Of a stretch of DNA of 64,000 nucleotides, positions 42,420 to 51,386 are shown piece by piece. A model generated the notes under the pieces. That model ran no database searches, was not told the DNA's origin, and saw only the letters and a list, made by a program, of their open reading frames with translations. Source of the DNA: Hymenobacter swuensis DY53 (GTDB lineage Bacteria; Bacteroidota; Bacteroidia; Cytophagales; Hymenobacteraceae); NCBI RefSeq assembly GCF_000576555.1, contig NZ_CP007145.1, positions 434,001 to 498,000 of the forward strand. The letters run 5' to 3'. A program made the position numbers and the translations under genes. How positions within the stretch are numbered: position 1 is the first letter of the stretch; every line of letters begins with the position of its first letter.

Positions 42420-43958
42420 TTACCCCGCCCAGCCTTCCCGGTCGAGGCTGCGGTATTGGATGGCCTCGGCTAGGTGCGGGAGCTGGATGTGCTCGGAGGC
42501 AGCCAGGTCGGCAATGGTGCGGGATACTTTCAGAATCCGGTCGTAAGCGCGGGCCGAGAGGCCGAGGCGCTCCATAGCCGTCTTGAGCAGCGTAATACCG
42601 GCCGGGTCAATCCGGCAGATGTCCTTCACCATCTGGGAGGGCATCATGGCATTGGAGTGGATGTCGGGAAATTCCCGGAACCGCTCATTCTGCCGCTGCC
42701 GGGCCTTTTCCACCCGCTCCTGAATGGTGCGGCTGTCCTCGGCGCGGCGCGTTTCCGTCATCTGGTCAAACGTAACGGGCGTTACTTCCACATGCAGATC
42801 AATGCGGTCCAGCAGCGGGCCGCTCACCTTGTTGAGGTAGCGCTGCACCACGCCGGGGCCGCACACGCACTCTTTTTCGGGGTGATTGTAGTAGCCGCAG
42901 GGGCAGGGGTTCATGCTGGCAATGAGCATGAAGTTGGCCGGAAAGTCGATGCTGAGTTTGGCCCGCGAAATGGTCACGCGGCGTTCTTCCAGCGGCTGAC
43001 GCATCACTTCCAGCACCGTGCGCTTGAACTCCGGCAGCTCATCCAGAAACAGCACGCCGTTGTGAGCCAGGGAAATTTCGCCCGGCTGCGGGTTGCCGCC
43101 GCCGCCTACCAGGGCCACATCAGAAATGGTGTGATGAGGACTGCGAAACGGCCGGGTGTTAATGAGGGAAGCATTGGCCCCCAGCTTGCCGGCCACCGAG
43201 TGAATTTTGGTGCTTTCCAGTGCCTCCTGCATGTTGAGGGCCGGCAGAATGCTGGGCAGACGCTTAGCCAGCATGGTTTTGCCCGCACCGGGCGGCCCAA
43301 TCATTATCACGTTGTGGCCGCCGGCCGCCGCAATTTCCAGGGCCCGCTTGATGTTTTCCTGGCCCTGCACATCGGCAAAATCGGCGGCATACTGATTAGC
43401 CGCCTGCTGAAATACGTCGCGCGTATCGATAACCACTGGCGTAATCTCTTGGCGGCCTTCCAGAAAGTCCACCGCTTCCTGCATGGTGTCCACCGGAATA
43501 ACATCCAGGTTGTTCACAATGGCAGCTTCCTGGGCATTCTCGCGAGGCAGAATAAAGCCTTTGAAACCCTCTTTACGAGCCTGAATAGCAATGGGTAGTA
43601 CGCCCCGAATAGGTCGCAGAGCCCCATCCAACGCCAGCTCGCCCATAATCACGTACTCCGCCAGCCGCTCGGTCGTCAGCTGCTGGGAGGCATGCAGAAT
43701 GCCCAGCCCGATGGGCAGATCGTAGGCCGAGCCTTCCTTGCGGATATCGGCTGGGGCCATGTTCACGACCACCTTAGTGCGCGGCATCCGGTAGCCCCGA
43801 AACTTGAGGGCTGCCTCCACCCGCTGCTGGCTTTCTTTGATGGTATTATCGGGGAGGCCCACCACAAAAAAACTGGTGCCCTGCGAAACGACGACTTCGA
43901 TGGTAATGGTATAGGCGTTAACCCCTTGCACGGCCGAGCCGAAGGTTTTGGTAAGCAT
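42420..43958 (-). CDS. yifB: YifB/ComM family Mg-chelatase-like AAA+ ATPase
   Basis: The 512-residue protein has an N-terminal Lon-substrate-like fold (about 1-170), an AAA+ domain with Walker A GPPGAGKT (221-228) and Walker B LFLDELPEF (303-311), and a cysteine-rich insert CPCGYYNHPEKECVC. The C-terminal part has DRIDLHVEVTPV and the ARAYDRILKVSRTIADL HTH-like segment. ComM of this family acts as a helicase in DNA branch migration during transformation in other bacteria; here the role is inferred. Length is usual. It stands alone, and its stop lies 1 nt from the inverted repeat. Confidence 0.93.
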   Translation of the reverse strand: MLTKTFGSAVQGVNAYTITIEVVVSQGTSFFVVGLPDNTIKESQQRVEAALKFRGYRMPRTKVVVNMAPADIRKEGSAYDLPIGLGILHASQQLTTERLAEYVIMGELALDGALRPIRGVLPIAIQARKEGFKGFILPRENAQEAAIVNNLDVIPVDTMQEAVDFLEGRQEITPVVIDTRDVFQQAANQYAADFADVQGQENIKRALEIAAAGGHNVIMIGPPGAGKTMLAKRLPSILPALNMQEALESTKIHSVAGKLGANASLINTRPFRSPHHTISDVALVGGGGNPQPGEISLAHNGVLFLDELPEFKRTVLEVMRQPLEERRVTISRAKLSIDFPANFMLIASMNPCPCGYYNHPEKECVCGPGVVQRYLNKVSGPLLDRIDLHVEVTPVTFDQMTETRRAEDSRTIQERVEKARQRQNERFREFPDIHSNAMMPSQMVKDICRIDPAGITLLKTAMERLGLSARAYDRILKVSRTIADLAASEHIQLPHLAEAIQYRSLDREGWAG

Positions 43959-44038
43959 AAATAGCGGAGGTAAAAATGTGTCGGAGGGAAGATACGCAAC
44001 GGCCTATATAAAACGGCTATCCTACTTAAAAGCGAAAG

Positions 44039-44094
44039 ACCTCCCCACGAAAGAAGGGCTGTCACACTAACGACTAGCTCTTTCGTGGGGAGGT
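44039..44094. repeat. 16-bp inverted repeat downstream of gmhA
   Basis: ACCTCCCCACGAAAGA (44039-44054) and TCTTTCGTGGGGAGGT (44079-44094) are exact complements around a 24-nt loop. It is followed by a GACGCGCTCAGGATGACAG stretch that recalls the CAGCATGAC repeats. Its position 50 nt beyond the gmhA stop allows a role as terminator. Confidence 0.7.
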
Positions 44095-44145
44095 ATTTCG
44101 TCCTCGCTTGACGCGTGACGCGCTCAGGATGACAGGAGCTGAGTG

Positions 44146-44733
44146 TTACTCGTCCACCAGCTGCTCGATGAGCATGATCATAATGTGAATAGCCTTAATG
44201 TGGATTTCCTGAATCCGGTCGGCGTAGCCGGCGTGCGGGGCCCGGATTTCCACGTCGCTGAGGCCGGCAAGCAGGCCACCATCTTTACCAGTGAGGCTGA
44301 CCACCTGCATCCCGGCGGCACGGGCGGCCTCGGCGGCCCGCAGAATGTTGGGCGAGTGGCCGCTGGTGCTGATAGCCAGCAGCACGTCGCCGGGGCGGCC
44401 CAGGGCTTCCACGAAGCGGCTGAACACGTACTCGTAGCCAAAATCATTGGCCACGCAGCTCATGTGCGAAGCCTCGGTGAGGGCAATGGCAGCTAGGGCG
44501 CGGCGGTTCTGGCGGTAGCGGCCCGAGAGTTCCTCGGCGAAATGCTGGGCGTCGCAGAGGGAGCCGCCGTTACCGCAGGTCAGGACTTTGCCACCCTGGC
44601 GGAGGCTGGTGGCTACCAGGCGGGCCGCCTGCTCAATGGCTTGCAGGTTGGCAGGATTCTGCACAAACCGGTCGAGGACGGATTGCGCCTCCGTTAGCTC
44701 CGTGCGAATAAGGTCGGTAAGCGAAGATGACAC
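44146..44733 (-). CDS. gmhA: D-sedoheptulose-7-phosphate isomerase
   Basis: The 195-residue enzyme converts sedoheptulose-7-phosphate to D-glycero-D-manno-heptose-7-phosphate, the first step of heptose synthesis for lipopolysaccharide. The SIS fold is complete: [21 protein letters not shown] with metal ligands His64 and Glu68, [17 protein letters not shown], and [11 protein letters not shown] with the C-terminal His. Start codon is GTG (44731-44733). Length and motif order match the E. coli enzyme. The other heptose genes are not nearby. A small membrane-protein gene lies 15 nt upstream on the same strand and may share a transcript. Confidence 0.95.
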   Translation of the reverse strand: MSSSLTDLIRTELTEAQSVLDRFVQNPANLQAIEQAARLVATSLRQGGKVLTCGNGGSLCDAQHFAEELSGRYRQNRRALAAIALTEASHMSCVANDFGYEYVFSRFVEALGRPGDVLLAISTSGHSPNILRAAEAARAAGMQVVSLTGKDGGLLAGLSDVEIRAPHAGYADRIQEIHIKAIHIMIMLIEQLVDE

Positions 44734-44748
44734 GAGTAAAGAAAAGTG

Positions 44749-45150
44749 TTAGGCCAACGGTTGGTTGGCGGCATCAGTCGGAGGAATGGTAGGAGTGGGG
44801 GCTACGTAGCCTTCGGGCAAAGTAGTAGTGCCGGTACGTGGGGCTCCCATTGGGCCGGTAGTGTTGCGCTGCTGGTCCAACTGGTGGTCGTAGAGGCGGG
44901 CTTTCAACTCGTTGATTTTGCCGTCGCGGGCGGCCACATCCCGGCGAAGCAAAGTGCTGTCGAGGTTTTCGGTGATAAGCTGCAGACCCAGCAAAATTAC
45001 AGCAGCTACCAGCAACCCGAAAAACAGACTCTCTGCAGAGCCAGCCATGCTAGTAAAGCTACTCCGGACAGACGGCAACAGCAGCACTAATAAGGCCAAC
45101 AGCAGGAACACCATTACCAGAATTGTAACCAGACGTTTGAGAGCAAGCAT
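44749..45150 (-). CDS. Small membrane protein with two helices, unrecognised
   Basis: The 133-residue product has two hydrophobic segments, LVTILVMVFLLLALLVLLLP (about 7-26) and ESLFFGLLVAAVILLGLQLI (about 40-59). A short charged helix (LRRDVAARDGKINELKARLYDHQLD) and a Pro/Thr-rich tail follow, probably in the cytoplasm. The layout resembles small inner-membrane proteins of the LapA kind but no clear motif identifies it. Its stop is 15 nt before the gmhA GTG start, so the two are likely co-transcribed. Confidence 0.55.
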   Translation of the reverse strand: MLALKRLVTILVMVFLLLALLVLLLPSVRSSFTSMAGSAESLFFGLLVAAVILLGLQLITENLDSTLLRRDVAARDGKINELKARLYDHQLDQQRNTTGPMGAPRTGTTTLPEGYVAPTPTIPPTDAANQPLA

Positions 45151-45260
45151 GAGCGCAGAGGGGTTGTGGTGAAAAGAAATCAGCTCATCATACGACGAAG
45201 CCCGGTTTTGGGACTAAATATAGGCTTTTGCTAGTGCTTTGAGCAGTTCCAGAGTTGAGC

Positions 45261-47105
45261 TTAGGCCAAGGCGGCGTTGGTGGTCTGCATCATGTTCAGG
45301 CGCTGGTAGAGGCCGCCCTGGCGCAGCAACTCGTCGTGGGTGCCACGCTCAGCAATACGGCCGTGCTGGAGCACCACAATTTCATCGGCGTGCTGCACGG
45401 TGCTCAGGCGGTGGGCAATGACGAGGCTAGTGCGGTTCTGCATCAGGCGCGTCAGGGCTTCTTGCACTAACTTTTCGCTTTCGGTATCAAGGGCCGAGGT
45501 TGCTTCGTCGAGAATGAGAATGGGCGGGTTGCGCAGAATGGCGCGGGCAATGCTCAGGCGCTGCCGCTGCCCGCCCGAGAGCCGGCTGCCCCGGTCGCCA
45601 ATCATCGTCTGGTAGCCCTCCGGCGAGGCGACAATAAAGTCGTGGGCATTGGCAATACGGGCGGCTTCCAGTACCTCTGCCTCGGTGGCTTCGGTGTTGA
45701 AGCGGATGTTGTTGAAAATGGTGTCGTTGAACAGAATGCTCTCCTGGGTGACGATGCCCATCTGGTCGCGCACAGAGTGAATGGTGCAGTCGCGCACGTC
45801 GTGGCCATCAATGAGCAGCTGGCCGCCAGTAGGGTCGTAGAAGCGAGGAAGCAGGTCGGCCAGGGTGCTTTTGCCGCCGCCGCTGGGGCCCACCAAGGCC
45901 ACGGTTTTACCCTTCGGAATAGTCAGGTTGATGTCCTGCAGCACCGGCACGTCGCCGTAGCCGAACTGCAGGTTGCGCAGCTCAATCTGGTGCTCGAAAG
46001 CGGGCAGCAGCTTAGCTTCCGGCTTGTCACGAATAGCCGGTTCTGTGTCAATAATCGACAGCACCCGCTCCCCGGCTACTAGTCCGCGCTGAATGTTGCC
46101 GAACGAGGCCGACAGGGCCTTGGCCGGCGTGAGCACTTGGGAAAACAGCACTACATAGCCGATGAATGTTTCCCCACTCAGGCTCGATTGGCCACCTAAA
46201 ATCAGGGTGCCCCCAAAATACAGCAGCCCTGCCACCACCGAAACGCCCGCAAATTCCGAAAACGGCGACGCTAGGTCGCGGGTATTATCGATGGCGCGGG
46301 AAGTGCGCGCATATTGGTCGTTCTGATCCTCAAATTTGCCCTTGATATACTCCTGCGCATTGAATGCCTTAATGACACGAATGCCGCCCAAGGTTTCATC
46401 AATCACCGACAGCATAGTGCCCAGTGTACTCTGGCTCTGCTTGGCCTGGTTGCGCAGCCGCTTGGCAATGGTAGCAATGATGCCGCCCGAAATGGGCAGC
46501 AGAATCAACGTAAATAACGTGAGTGGCAATGAAATGTGAAACAGCACCACGAAATAGGCAATGATGGTGAGCGGCTCCTTGATAACGGCCGTCATGGTAT
46601 TCACCACTGAGGTTTCCACTTCCTGCACGTCGGAAGTGAAGCGCGACATCAAATCCCCTTTCCGCTCGCCCCCGAAAAACCCCAGCTGCAACCCGATAAT
46701 GCGGTGGTATAGGTCGCGGCGCAGGTTCTGGATAACGCGGGCGCGCACTGTAGCCAGCAACCGCAGGCTCAGGTAGCGGAATACGTTGCTCAACAGTACC
46801 GATACCACCACCACGCCACACACGAAGGCCAGGGCACCTAGTTTGCCGCGCTGTGCCAGCACCTCAGCAAAAAAGTAATTGAATGTGTCGGTTACCCAAG
46901 TAATAGTAGGCGCAAAATCCGGAACCTGAGTCGGGGCTTTCAGCGGCACCTTATCCGTCTTATCAAACAGCACGCTCAGCAGCGGAATGATGAGCGTGAA
47001 GTTGCCGATGCTGAAAAAGATGGTCAGCACGGTATACAGCAGGTATTGCGGCAGAAAGGCGGCCCAGGGGCGGGCGTATTGCAGAATGCGGAGGTAGGTC
47101 TTCAT
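45261..47105 (-). CDS. ABC transporter with fused membrane and ATPase domains, MsbA-like
   Basis: The 614-residue product has an N-terminal membrane domain of six helices (about 15-320) and a C-terminal ATPase domain. The latter shows Walker A VGPSGGGKST, the Q-loop TQESILFNDT, signature RLSGGQRQRL and Walker B ILILDEATSALD. Homodimers of such half-transporters export lipids, peptides or drugs from the inner membrane; an MsbA-like lipid A flippase role is plausible given the envelope genes nearby, but not shown. The ATG at 47103-47105 follows a TACCTTTG element by 9 nt and is preferred to one four codons upstream. Confidence 0.9.
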   Translation of the reverse strand: MKTYLRILQYARPWAAFLPQYLLYTVLTIFFSIGNFTLIIPLLSVLFDKTDKVPLKAPTQVPDFAPTITWVTDTFNYFFAEVLAQRGKLGALAFVCGVVVVSVLLSNVFRYLSLRLLATVRARVIQNLRRDLYHRIIGLQLGFFGGERKGDLMSRFTSDVQEVETSVVNTMTAVIKEPLTIIAYFVVLFHISLPLTLFTLILLPISGGIIATIAKRLRNQAKQSQSTLGTMLSVIDETLGGIRVIKAFNAQEYIKGKFEDQNDQYARTSRAIDNTRDLASPFSEFAGVSVVAGLLYFGGTLILGGQSSLSGETFIGYVVLFSQVLTPAKALSASFGNIQRGLVAGERVLSIIDTEPAIRDKPEAKLLPAFEHQIELRNLQFGYGDVPVLQDINLTIPKGKTVALVGPSGGGKSTLADLLPRFYDPTGGQLLIDGHDVRDCTIHSVRDQMGIVTQESILFNDTIFNNIRFNTEATEAEVLEAARIANAHDFIVASPEGYQTMIGDRGSRLSGGQRQRLSIARAILRNPPILILDEATSALDTESEKLVQEALTRLMQNRTSLVIAHRLSTVQHADEIVVLQHGRIAERGTHDELLRQGGLYQRLNMMQTTNAALA

Positions 47106-47114
47106 CGGAACGGG

Positions 47115-47122
47115 CAAAGGTA
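47115..47122 (-). promoter_or_regulatory. -7 promoter element of the ABC transporter (TACCTTTG)
   Basis: The minus strand reads TACCTTTG ending 9 nt before the chosen ATG, which would give a very short leader. No -33 TTTG is found at 19-20 nt. Confidence 0.5.
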
Positions 47123-47195
47123 CGGCATCAGGCCGGGTGGGCCATCGGCCCGGCTAAGGCGGCGGCGCGGAGTGTTGCTTAGTAGGGTAAGACGC

Positions 47196-47233
47196 GAAAA
47201 AGGGCCCGATACCGTAGGTTCGGACCCTTTCCC
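47196..47233 (-). terminator. Terminator after the crystallin J1-like gene
   Basis: GGGCCCGA and TCGGACCC form a hairpin, with a T run on the minus strand, 24 nt after the stop of the 47257-47616 gene. Confidence 0.7.
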
Positions 47234-47256
47234 AGGCACATCCACTTCGTTGGGTG

Positions 47257-47616
47257 CTATTCGGCGTTGAAGATGCTGATGACTTCAATCTGGCCCACAA
47301 TATGGCGGTTGAATTCGGCTAGCTCCTCGGCTGGTACCCACAGTTCATTATGCTCCCGGTTGCCTACGTTTTGTACTGGGAATGTGTCGGCGTAATCGGC
47401 GTCTACGGCAAACCGCAGCACGTAGCCCACGCCGTAATAGGGCACGTTCCAGTCGCGGGCAATCTGGGCGGCGTACTGCTCATTCAGTACAGGGTAGAAG
47501 AACGGCTGCTCCGGCAGGCGCGGCGGAAACTCCAGCCACCCCGAGGCGGCAATCAAATCCAGCTCCGCCTGATTAACGGGCCGGTACAACAGCGTAGTGG
47601 CCGAATCGTGCCGCAT
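47257..47616 (-). CDS. Small ADP-ribosylation/crystallin J1-type protein
   Basis: The 119-residue product begins MRHDSATTLLYRPVNQAELDLIAASGWLEFPPRLPEQPFF when read with its neighbours, and contains YPVLNEQYAAQIARDWNV, VGYVLRFAVDADYAD and LWVPAEELAEFNRHIVGQIEV. This arrangement matches small proteins usually labelled ADP-ribosylation/crystallin J1, a name inherited from a distant annotation; the function is not established. It has no signal peptide. A terminator follows. The Wzi-family gene upstream ends 12 nt before its ATG, so the two may be co-transcribed. Confidence 0.75.
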   Translation of the reverse strand: MRHDSATTLLYRPVNQAELDLIAASGWLEFPPRLPEQPFFYPVLNEQYAAQIARDWNVPYYGVGYVLRFAVDADYADTFPVQNVGNREHNELWVPAEELAEFNRHIVGQIEVISIFNAE

Positions 47617-47628
47617 CCTAGTAATGGC

Positions 47629-49530
47629 TTAAAACTCGTGCAGTCGTTGGGCAATGTTCCAGCGTAGGGCAATGGAGGCCAGAGCACCGCCGTCGGCAGT
47701 GAAGGCCGGGGCCGGAGCACCACCCTCAAACGTGCGGTGACGGTAGACGAATTTGCCATCGAGCCAGAAGTTGTGGGCCGCCTGCCAGGTGGCCGTTACA
47801 TCACCGTGGAACAGGTATGACGTAATGCCGTCGCCCACCCGGAAGTCGTATTCCCGCAGGTTGCCATTCGCATCAAGCGGGCGGTTGGTGTAGGGCAGCA
47901 ACACGTTGGAGCCATAGTTCTGGCCGGCGGGGTCGAGGCCCTGCTTTACCAAGAAACCTTTGGCCACCACGTTCAGACGGGGCAGCGGCTGGTAGCTGGC
48001 AATGCCAATCAGCTCCCACAGGTTGGCGCCCATCGGGTGGGCCAAGGGCTGGGCATCGTGCTGGTAGTTGCGGTACTTGTCTTCGTGCTGGTAGAGGTAC
48101 GGCCGAATGTAGTTGAACTCGCCCTGCAAGTCGAAATTGCGAATGCCGGCCACGTTGATATACTTTGCCCCCAGCTGAATGCCCTGCTTGTTAGCCCACC
48201 AGCCGTTGCCGCTCCGGATCTGGCTCAGCACAAACTCATCCAGAATTATCTGGCCATAGAGCTGCACCCGGTTGCGGATGTTCCACTTGAAATCAGCTCC
48301 CAGCAGCGCGTTGTCCTCGGAGCCGGTACCCTGTTCAATGGCCCTATAGAAGATGATGGGATTGAGGTATTGCAGTTCGAAGCCGCGCTTGCGGGGCTGC
48401 ACTACGGGTTGCCCGTTCACCAGCACACTATCAGTAGTGGAGGAGTAGCCGCTGTACACCACGCTTTCAAACACACCCACGTTCAGGTTGGGCTTGATAT
48501 CGAAGCTCAGGTGATGCAGGGCTAGGTATTTACGATCATAAGAGGCATCCACATTGGGAGCATCGGCCACCATCTGGGCAAACAGGTTCTGGTAGTGAAA
48601 CTTCCAGATGCGGGTGTTTACCTTCAGAAAGAGATATGGCGCGGAGTAATCGGACAGAATCAGGCTGCGGTAGCCGTTGCCGATCTGGTTCCGGTCGTGG
48701 CCCAGCTGCAGACTGACGTGGCGGCCGGCAGCATACGTCAGGTAGCCCCGCGCCGACAGGTAATCATATTGGCCGGGCGTGTTCTTGAAGGGTTTCCAGA
48801 AGCCTTCGTGCGGCACGGCGTTGTCGCGCTCAATACGCTCCTGCACATACAGCGGCACAGCCATCTGGTTATCGGCCAGGAAGGTGTAAAAGCCCAGACG
48901 CTCATCAATGGTGCCCTCCACCTGCACGCCGCGCGTGTTGAGGAAGCTGTAGCTTTTGTTACCGTCACTGTTACCCAGGCTCAAGCCCAAAACCGGATTC
49001 ACCCGCAACGAAAATTCTGGCTGCGCTACGCTGTACAAATCGGAAGGCCGCCCGTACAGAAAACCCAGAATCGGTTTTCCCCGCTGATTAATGGCGGAGT
49101 CCTGCTGGGTATTATGCCAGTTGTCGCGCAGCAGATACCGGATGTTGAAGCGGTCCTGCCGTGAGAGGCCCGCCGTCGAATCCTGCAGCATGCGTTCGGC
49201 CAGTCGGGCCACGGCGGTCCGGGTATAGGGCCGGATGGAGGTGTGCGGGTCGCTCAACGAATCGGGGCCGTGCAGAATCACATACCGGTCAATGAGGCGG
49301 TAGATATCGGCATCGAGGGGCACGTAGGTGCTGCCCATGGTGGTTTTGCGGAGGCGGCCGGTCTGGGGCTGCTCGGCGGTGGGCTTGGATGGCTTCGGCG
49401 GCTTGGGCGGCTCGTCATAGGTAAGCCAGTTGCCCTGGCCGTCGGTGGGGCGGGTAGGAGTGTCCTGGGCGGCGGCCGGAGTAGCCAGCAAGCCGGTCAG
49501 GCCCAGTGCAAACAGGTAGGAATTTCTCAT
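47629..49530 (-). CDS. Capsule assembly Wzi-family outer-membrane protein
   Basis: The 633-residue product has a signal peptide (MRNSYLFALGLTGLLATPAAAQ) and a Pro-rich linker. The rest has the long succession of amphipathic strands of the Wzi barrel, including SLQLGHDRNQIGNGYRSLILSDY, FLKVNTRIWKFHYQNLFAQM, ALLGADFKWNIRNRVQLYGQI and ends in RWNIAQRLHEF. Wzi binds capsular polysaccharide at the outer membrane in E. coli; in Bacteroidota many family members exist outside capsule loci. No capsule synthesis cluster is adjacent. The chosen ATG (49528-49530) starts the signal peptide. Confidence 0.82.
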   Translation of the reverse strand: MRNSYLFALGLTGLLATPAAAQDTPTRPTDGQGNWLTYDEPPKPPKPSKPTAEQPQTGRLRKTTMGSTYVPLDADIYRLIDRYVILHGPDSLSDPHTSIRPYTRTAVARLAERMLQDSTAGLSRQDRFNIRYLLRDNWHNTQQDSAINQRGKPILGFLYGRPSDLYSVAQPEFSLRVNPVLGLSLGNSDGNKSYSFLNTRGVQVEGTIDERLGFYTFLADNQMAVPLYVQERIERDNAVPHEGFWKPFKNTPGQYDYLSARGYLTYAAGRHVSLQLGHDRNQIGNGYRSLILSDYSAPYLFLKVNTRIWKFHYQNLFAQMVADAPNVDASYDRKYLALHHLSFDIKPNLNVGVFESVVYSGYSSTTDSVLVNGQPVVQPRKRGFELQYLNPIIFYRAIEQGTGSEDNALLGADFKWNIRNRVQLYGQIILDEFVLSQIRSGNGWWANKQGIQLGAKYINVAGIRNFDLQGEFNYIRPYLYQHEDKYRNYQHDAQPLAHPMGANLWELIGIASYQPLPRLNVVAKGFLVKQGLDPAGQNYGSNVLLPYTNRPLDANGNLREYDFRVGDGITSYLFHGDVTATWQAAHNFWLDGKFVYRHRTFEGGAPAPAFTADGGALASIALRWNIAQRLHEF

Positions 49531-49637
49531 AAGCAGAGCCATGTACGCCAAAGCAGGCGTTGGGGTAGCAAACCTACGGAGTTTAGGCAGGATTGGGCGG
49601 CGGGCCTCTGCCATAACGTACGGAAGAGCCTCGGCAG

Positions 49638-49645
49638 TACCTTTG
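49638..49645 (+). promoter_or_regulatory. -7 promoter element (TACCTTTG) 5 nt before a start codon
   Basis: TACCTTTG is followed by GGGCCT-type 5-nt spacing and ATG at 49651. The transcription start would fall at or near the A of the ATG. Confidence 0.55.
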
Positions 49646-49650
49646 GGCCT

Positions 49651-50583
49651 ATGGCTCTCCGTCTGCTGCACTATTCTGAAATTGACCTAGCCGCCTGGGA
49701 CGAATGCGTGGCCCGGGCTCGGGAGGTAGTGCCTTATGCTCATAGCTGGTGGCTGCACGCCACTGCCGGCCACTGGGAAGCCGTAGTAGAAGTAGAGGCA
49801 GACGGCCGGTACCGAGCCGTGTGGCCCCTGCCCGTAAAGCGGCGGCCCTGGGGCCGGGAGGTGTATCAGCCGCCGTTTACGCAACAGCTGGGCCTGTTGG
49901 TCGCAGGGGAAGAAGTGTCGGTAGCAATGTTGCCGGCAATGGCCCGCTGCTACACTCGCTTCTACACTCAACTTAACACGGCCAACGGCCTGCCCATGCT
50001 GCCGCCGGGCACCAGCGTGCAGCCCCGCCAGACGTATCACCTGTCTCTGGCCGCGCCGGCCGGGCATATCCGGGCCGGCTACTGCGCCGACTACCGCCGC
50101 CGCCTGCGCCTGAACGAGGCCGCGCTCCAGCCTTTACGTGCCCAGGAAGCCCGGAATGCTGAGCCGCTGCTCACGTTGTTTCAGCAAACCCAGGGGGCAG
50201 CAGCCGGCCTGAAACCCCGCCACTACACGGTATTGCGCCGCTTGATAGCCGTCCTGGCCCAGCGGCAGCTGTTGGAGCTGCATGAGGTGCACCACCCCCA
50301 GACCGGCGCTCTGCTGGCCGGGACGCTGTTCGTGCGCTACCGTACCCGGCTGATTTATTTATTCGCAGCGGCTTCCGTAGAAGGTAAAAAGGCTGCGGCT
50401 CCGTTAGTACTGGTAGATGCCGCTATAGGCCGCCACGCGGACACCCCCGACCTTGTGCTCGATTTTGAAGGCGGTATGATACCGTCAATTGCTCGTTTTT
50501 TCGCCAATTTCGGGGCCGGGCCTGTTCCGTACGCGGCCCTATCCTTCACCCAACGACCCTGGTATCTGACATGGATGCGCTGA
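49651..50583 (+). CDS. FemAB/GNAT-like acyltransferase family protein, uncharacterised
   Basis: The 310-residue product begins MALRLLHYSEIDLAAWDECV. An N-terminal domain with SWWLHATAGHWEAVVEV and a C-terminal domain with AGTLFVRYRTRLIYLFAAASVEGKKAAAPLVLVDAAI and LDFEGGMIPSIARFFANFGA resemble the double GNAT fold of FemAB-type transferases. The substrate is unknown. There is no signal peptide. The promoter element 5 nt upstream supports the start and suggests a leaderless mRNA. The frame is open far upstream but overlaps the Wzi gene there. Its last 13 nt overlap upp, so they are translated from one message. Confidence 0.6.
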   Translation: MALRLLHYSEIDLAAWDECVARAREVVPYAHSWWLHATAGHWEAVVEVEADGRYRAVWPLPVKRRPWGREVYQPPFTQQLGLLVAGEEVSVAMLPAMARCYTRFYTQLNTANGLPMLPPGTSVQPRQTYHLSLAAPAGHIRAGYCADYRRRLRLNEAALQPLRAQEARNAEPLLTLFQQTQGAAAGLKPRHYTVLRRLIAVLAQRQLLELHEVHHPQTGALLAGTLFVRYRTRLIYLFAAASVEGKKAAAPLVLVDAAIGRHADTPDLVLDFEGGMIPSIARFFANFGAGPVPYAALSFTQRPWYLTWMR

Positions 50584-51281
50584 CGCCCCTTCCCGCCGAT
50601 TCTTTCGCTACTGCTGCTGAGGCCGCCGCCGCTAATCCCCGCGTGCACGTAGTTTGTGCCGAGCCCTCCATTGCCAACCACTTCCTGGCGGAGTTGCGCG
50701 ACGTAACAGTGCAGCAGGACTCGTTGCGTTTCCGGCGCAACCTGCAGCGTCTGGGCGAAATCATAGCCTACAAAATCAGCTCGCAGCTTAGCTACACCGA
50801 CCAGACCGTGCGCACCCCGTTGGGCGAATCGAGAGGGAAGCTGCTCCACGATTTCCCGGTGCTGGCCACGGTGTTGCGGGCCGGTTTGCCATTTCACCAG
50901 GGCTTTCTCAATTACTTCGACCAGTCACCTTCTGCCTTTGCGGCTGCTTACCGCATTGAGGGTACCGCCCAGGTACAGGTGCAGGTCGATTACCTGTCGG
51001 CTCCCAGCCTCGATGAGCGGGTACTGATTTTGGTCGACCCGATGCTGGCTTCCGGCAAATCCCTGGTGCAGACGTACCGGGCCATGCTACGCTTCGGCAC
51101 GCCCCGTCAGGTTCATATTGCCGCCGTTATTGCCAGCCCGCAGGGTGTGGAATACGTGACCAGGGAAGTGCCCGAAGCCACTCTCTGGGTGGCGGCCATC
51201 GACGAAAAGCTAAACGAGCAGGCCTACATCGTTCCCGGCCTCGGCGACGCAGGCGACTTATCGTACGGCAGTAAGCTGTAA
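50571..51281 (+). CDS. upp: Uracil phosphoribosyltransferase
   Basis: The 236-residue enzyme makes UMP from uracil and PRPP in the salvage pathway. It has the PRPP-binding motif LILVDPMLASGKSLV (about 151-165), the ATVLRAGLPFHQGFLNYF segment and a C-terminal uracil-binding part with YIVPGLGDAGDLSYG. Length is slightly above the typical 208 because of an N-terminal extension of about 25 residues. Its ATG overlaps the end of the upstream gene by 13 nt. Confidence 0.95.
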   Translation: MDALTPLPADSFATAAEAAAANPRVHVVCAEPSIANHFLAELRDVTVQQDSLRFRRNLQRLGEIIAYKISSQLSYTDQTVRTPLGESRGKLLHDFPVLATVLRAGLPFHQGFLNYFDQSPSAFAAAYRIEGTAQVQVQVDYLSAPSLDERVLILVDPMLASGKSLVQTYRAMLRFGTPRQVHIAAVIASPQGVEYVTREVPEATLWVAAIDEKLNEQAYIVPGLGDAGDLSYGSKL

Positions 51282-51386
51282 GAATAAGGCAGCTGCGAAA
51301 CAAACACGTAACGGACCGGAACTAACCGACCGGCGTTGGAACTGTTATCTTCACTCTACTTCACTTCCTGTAGACTCTTTCCCATC

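Noticed and set aside
42474..43598. A 374-codon plus-strand frame across yifB
   Set aside because: It is antisense to a conserved AAA+ ATPase gene with intact Walker motifs.
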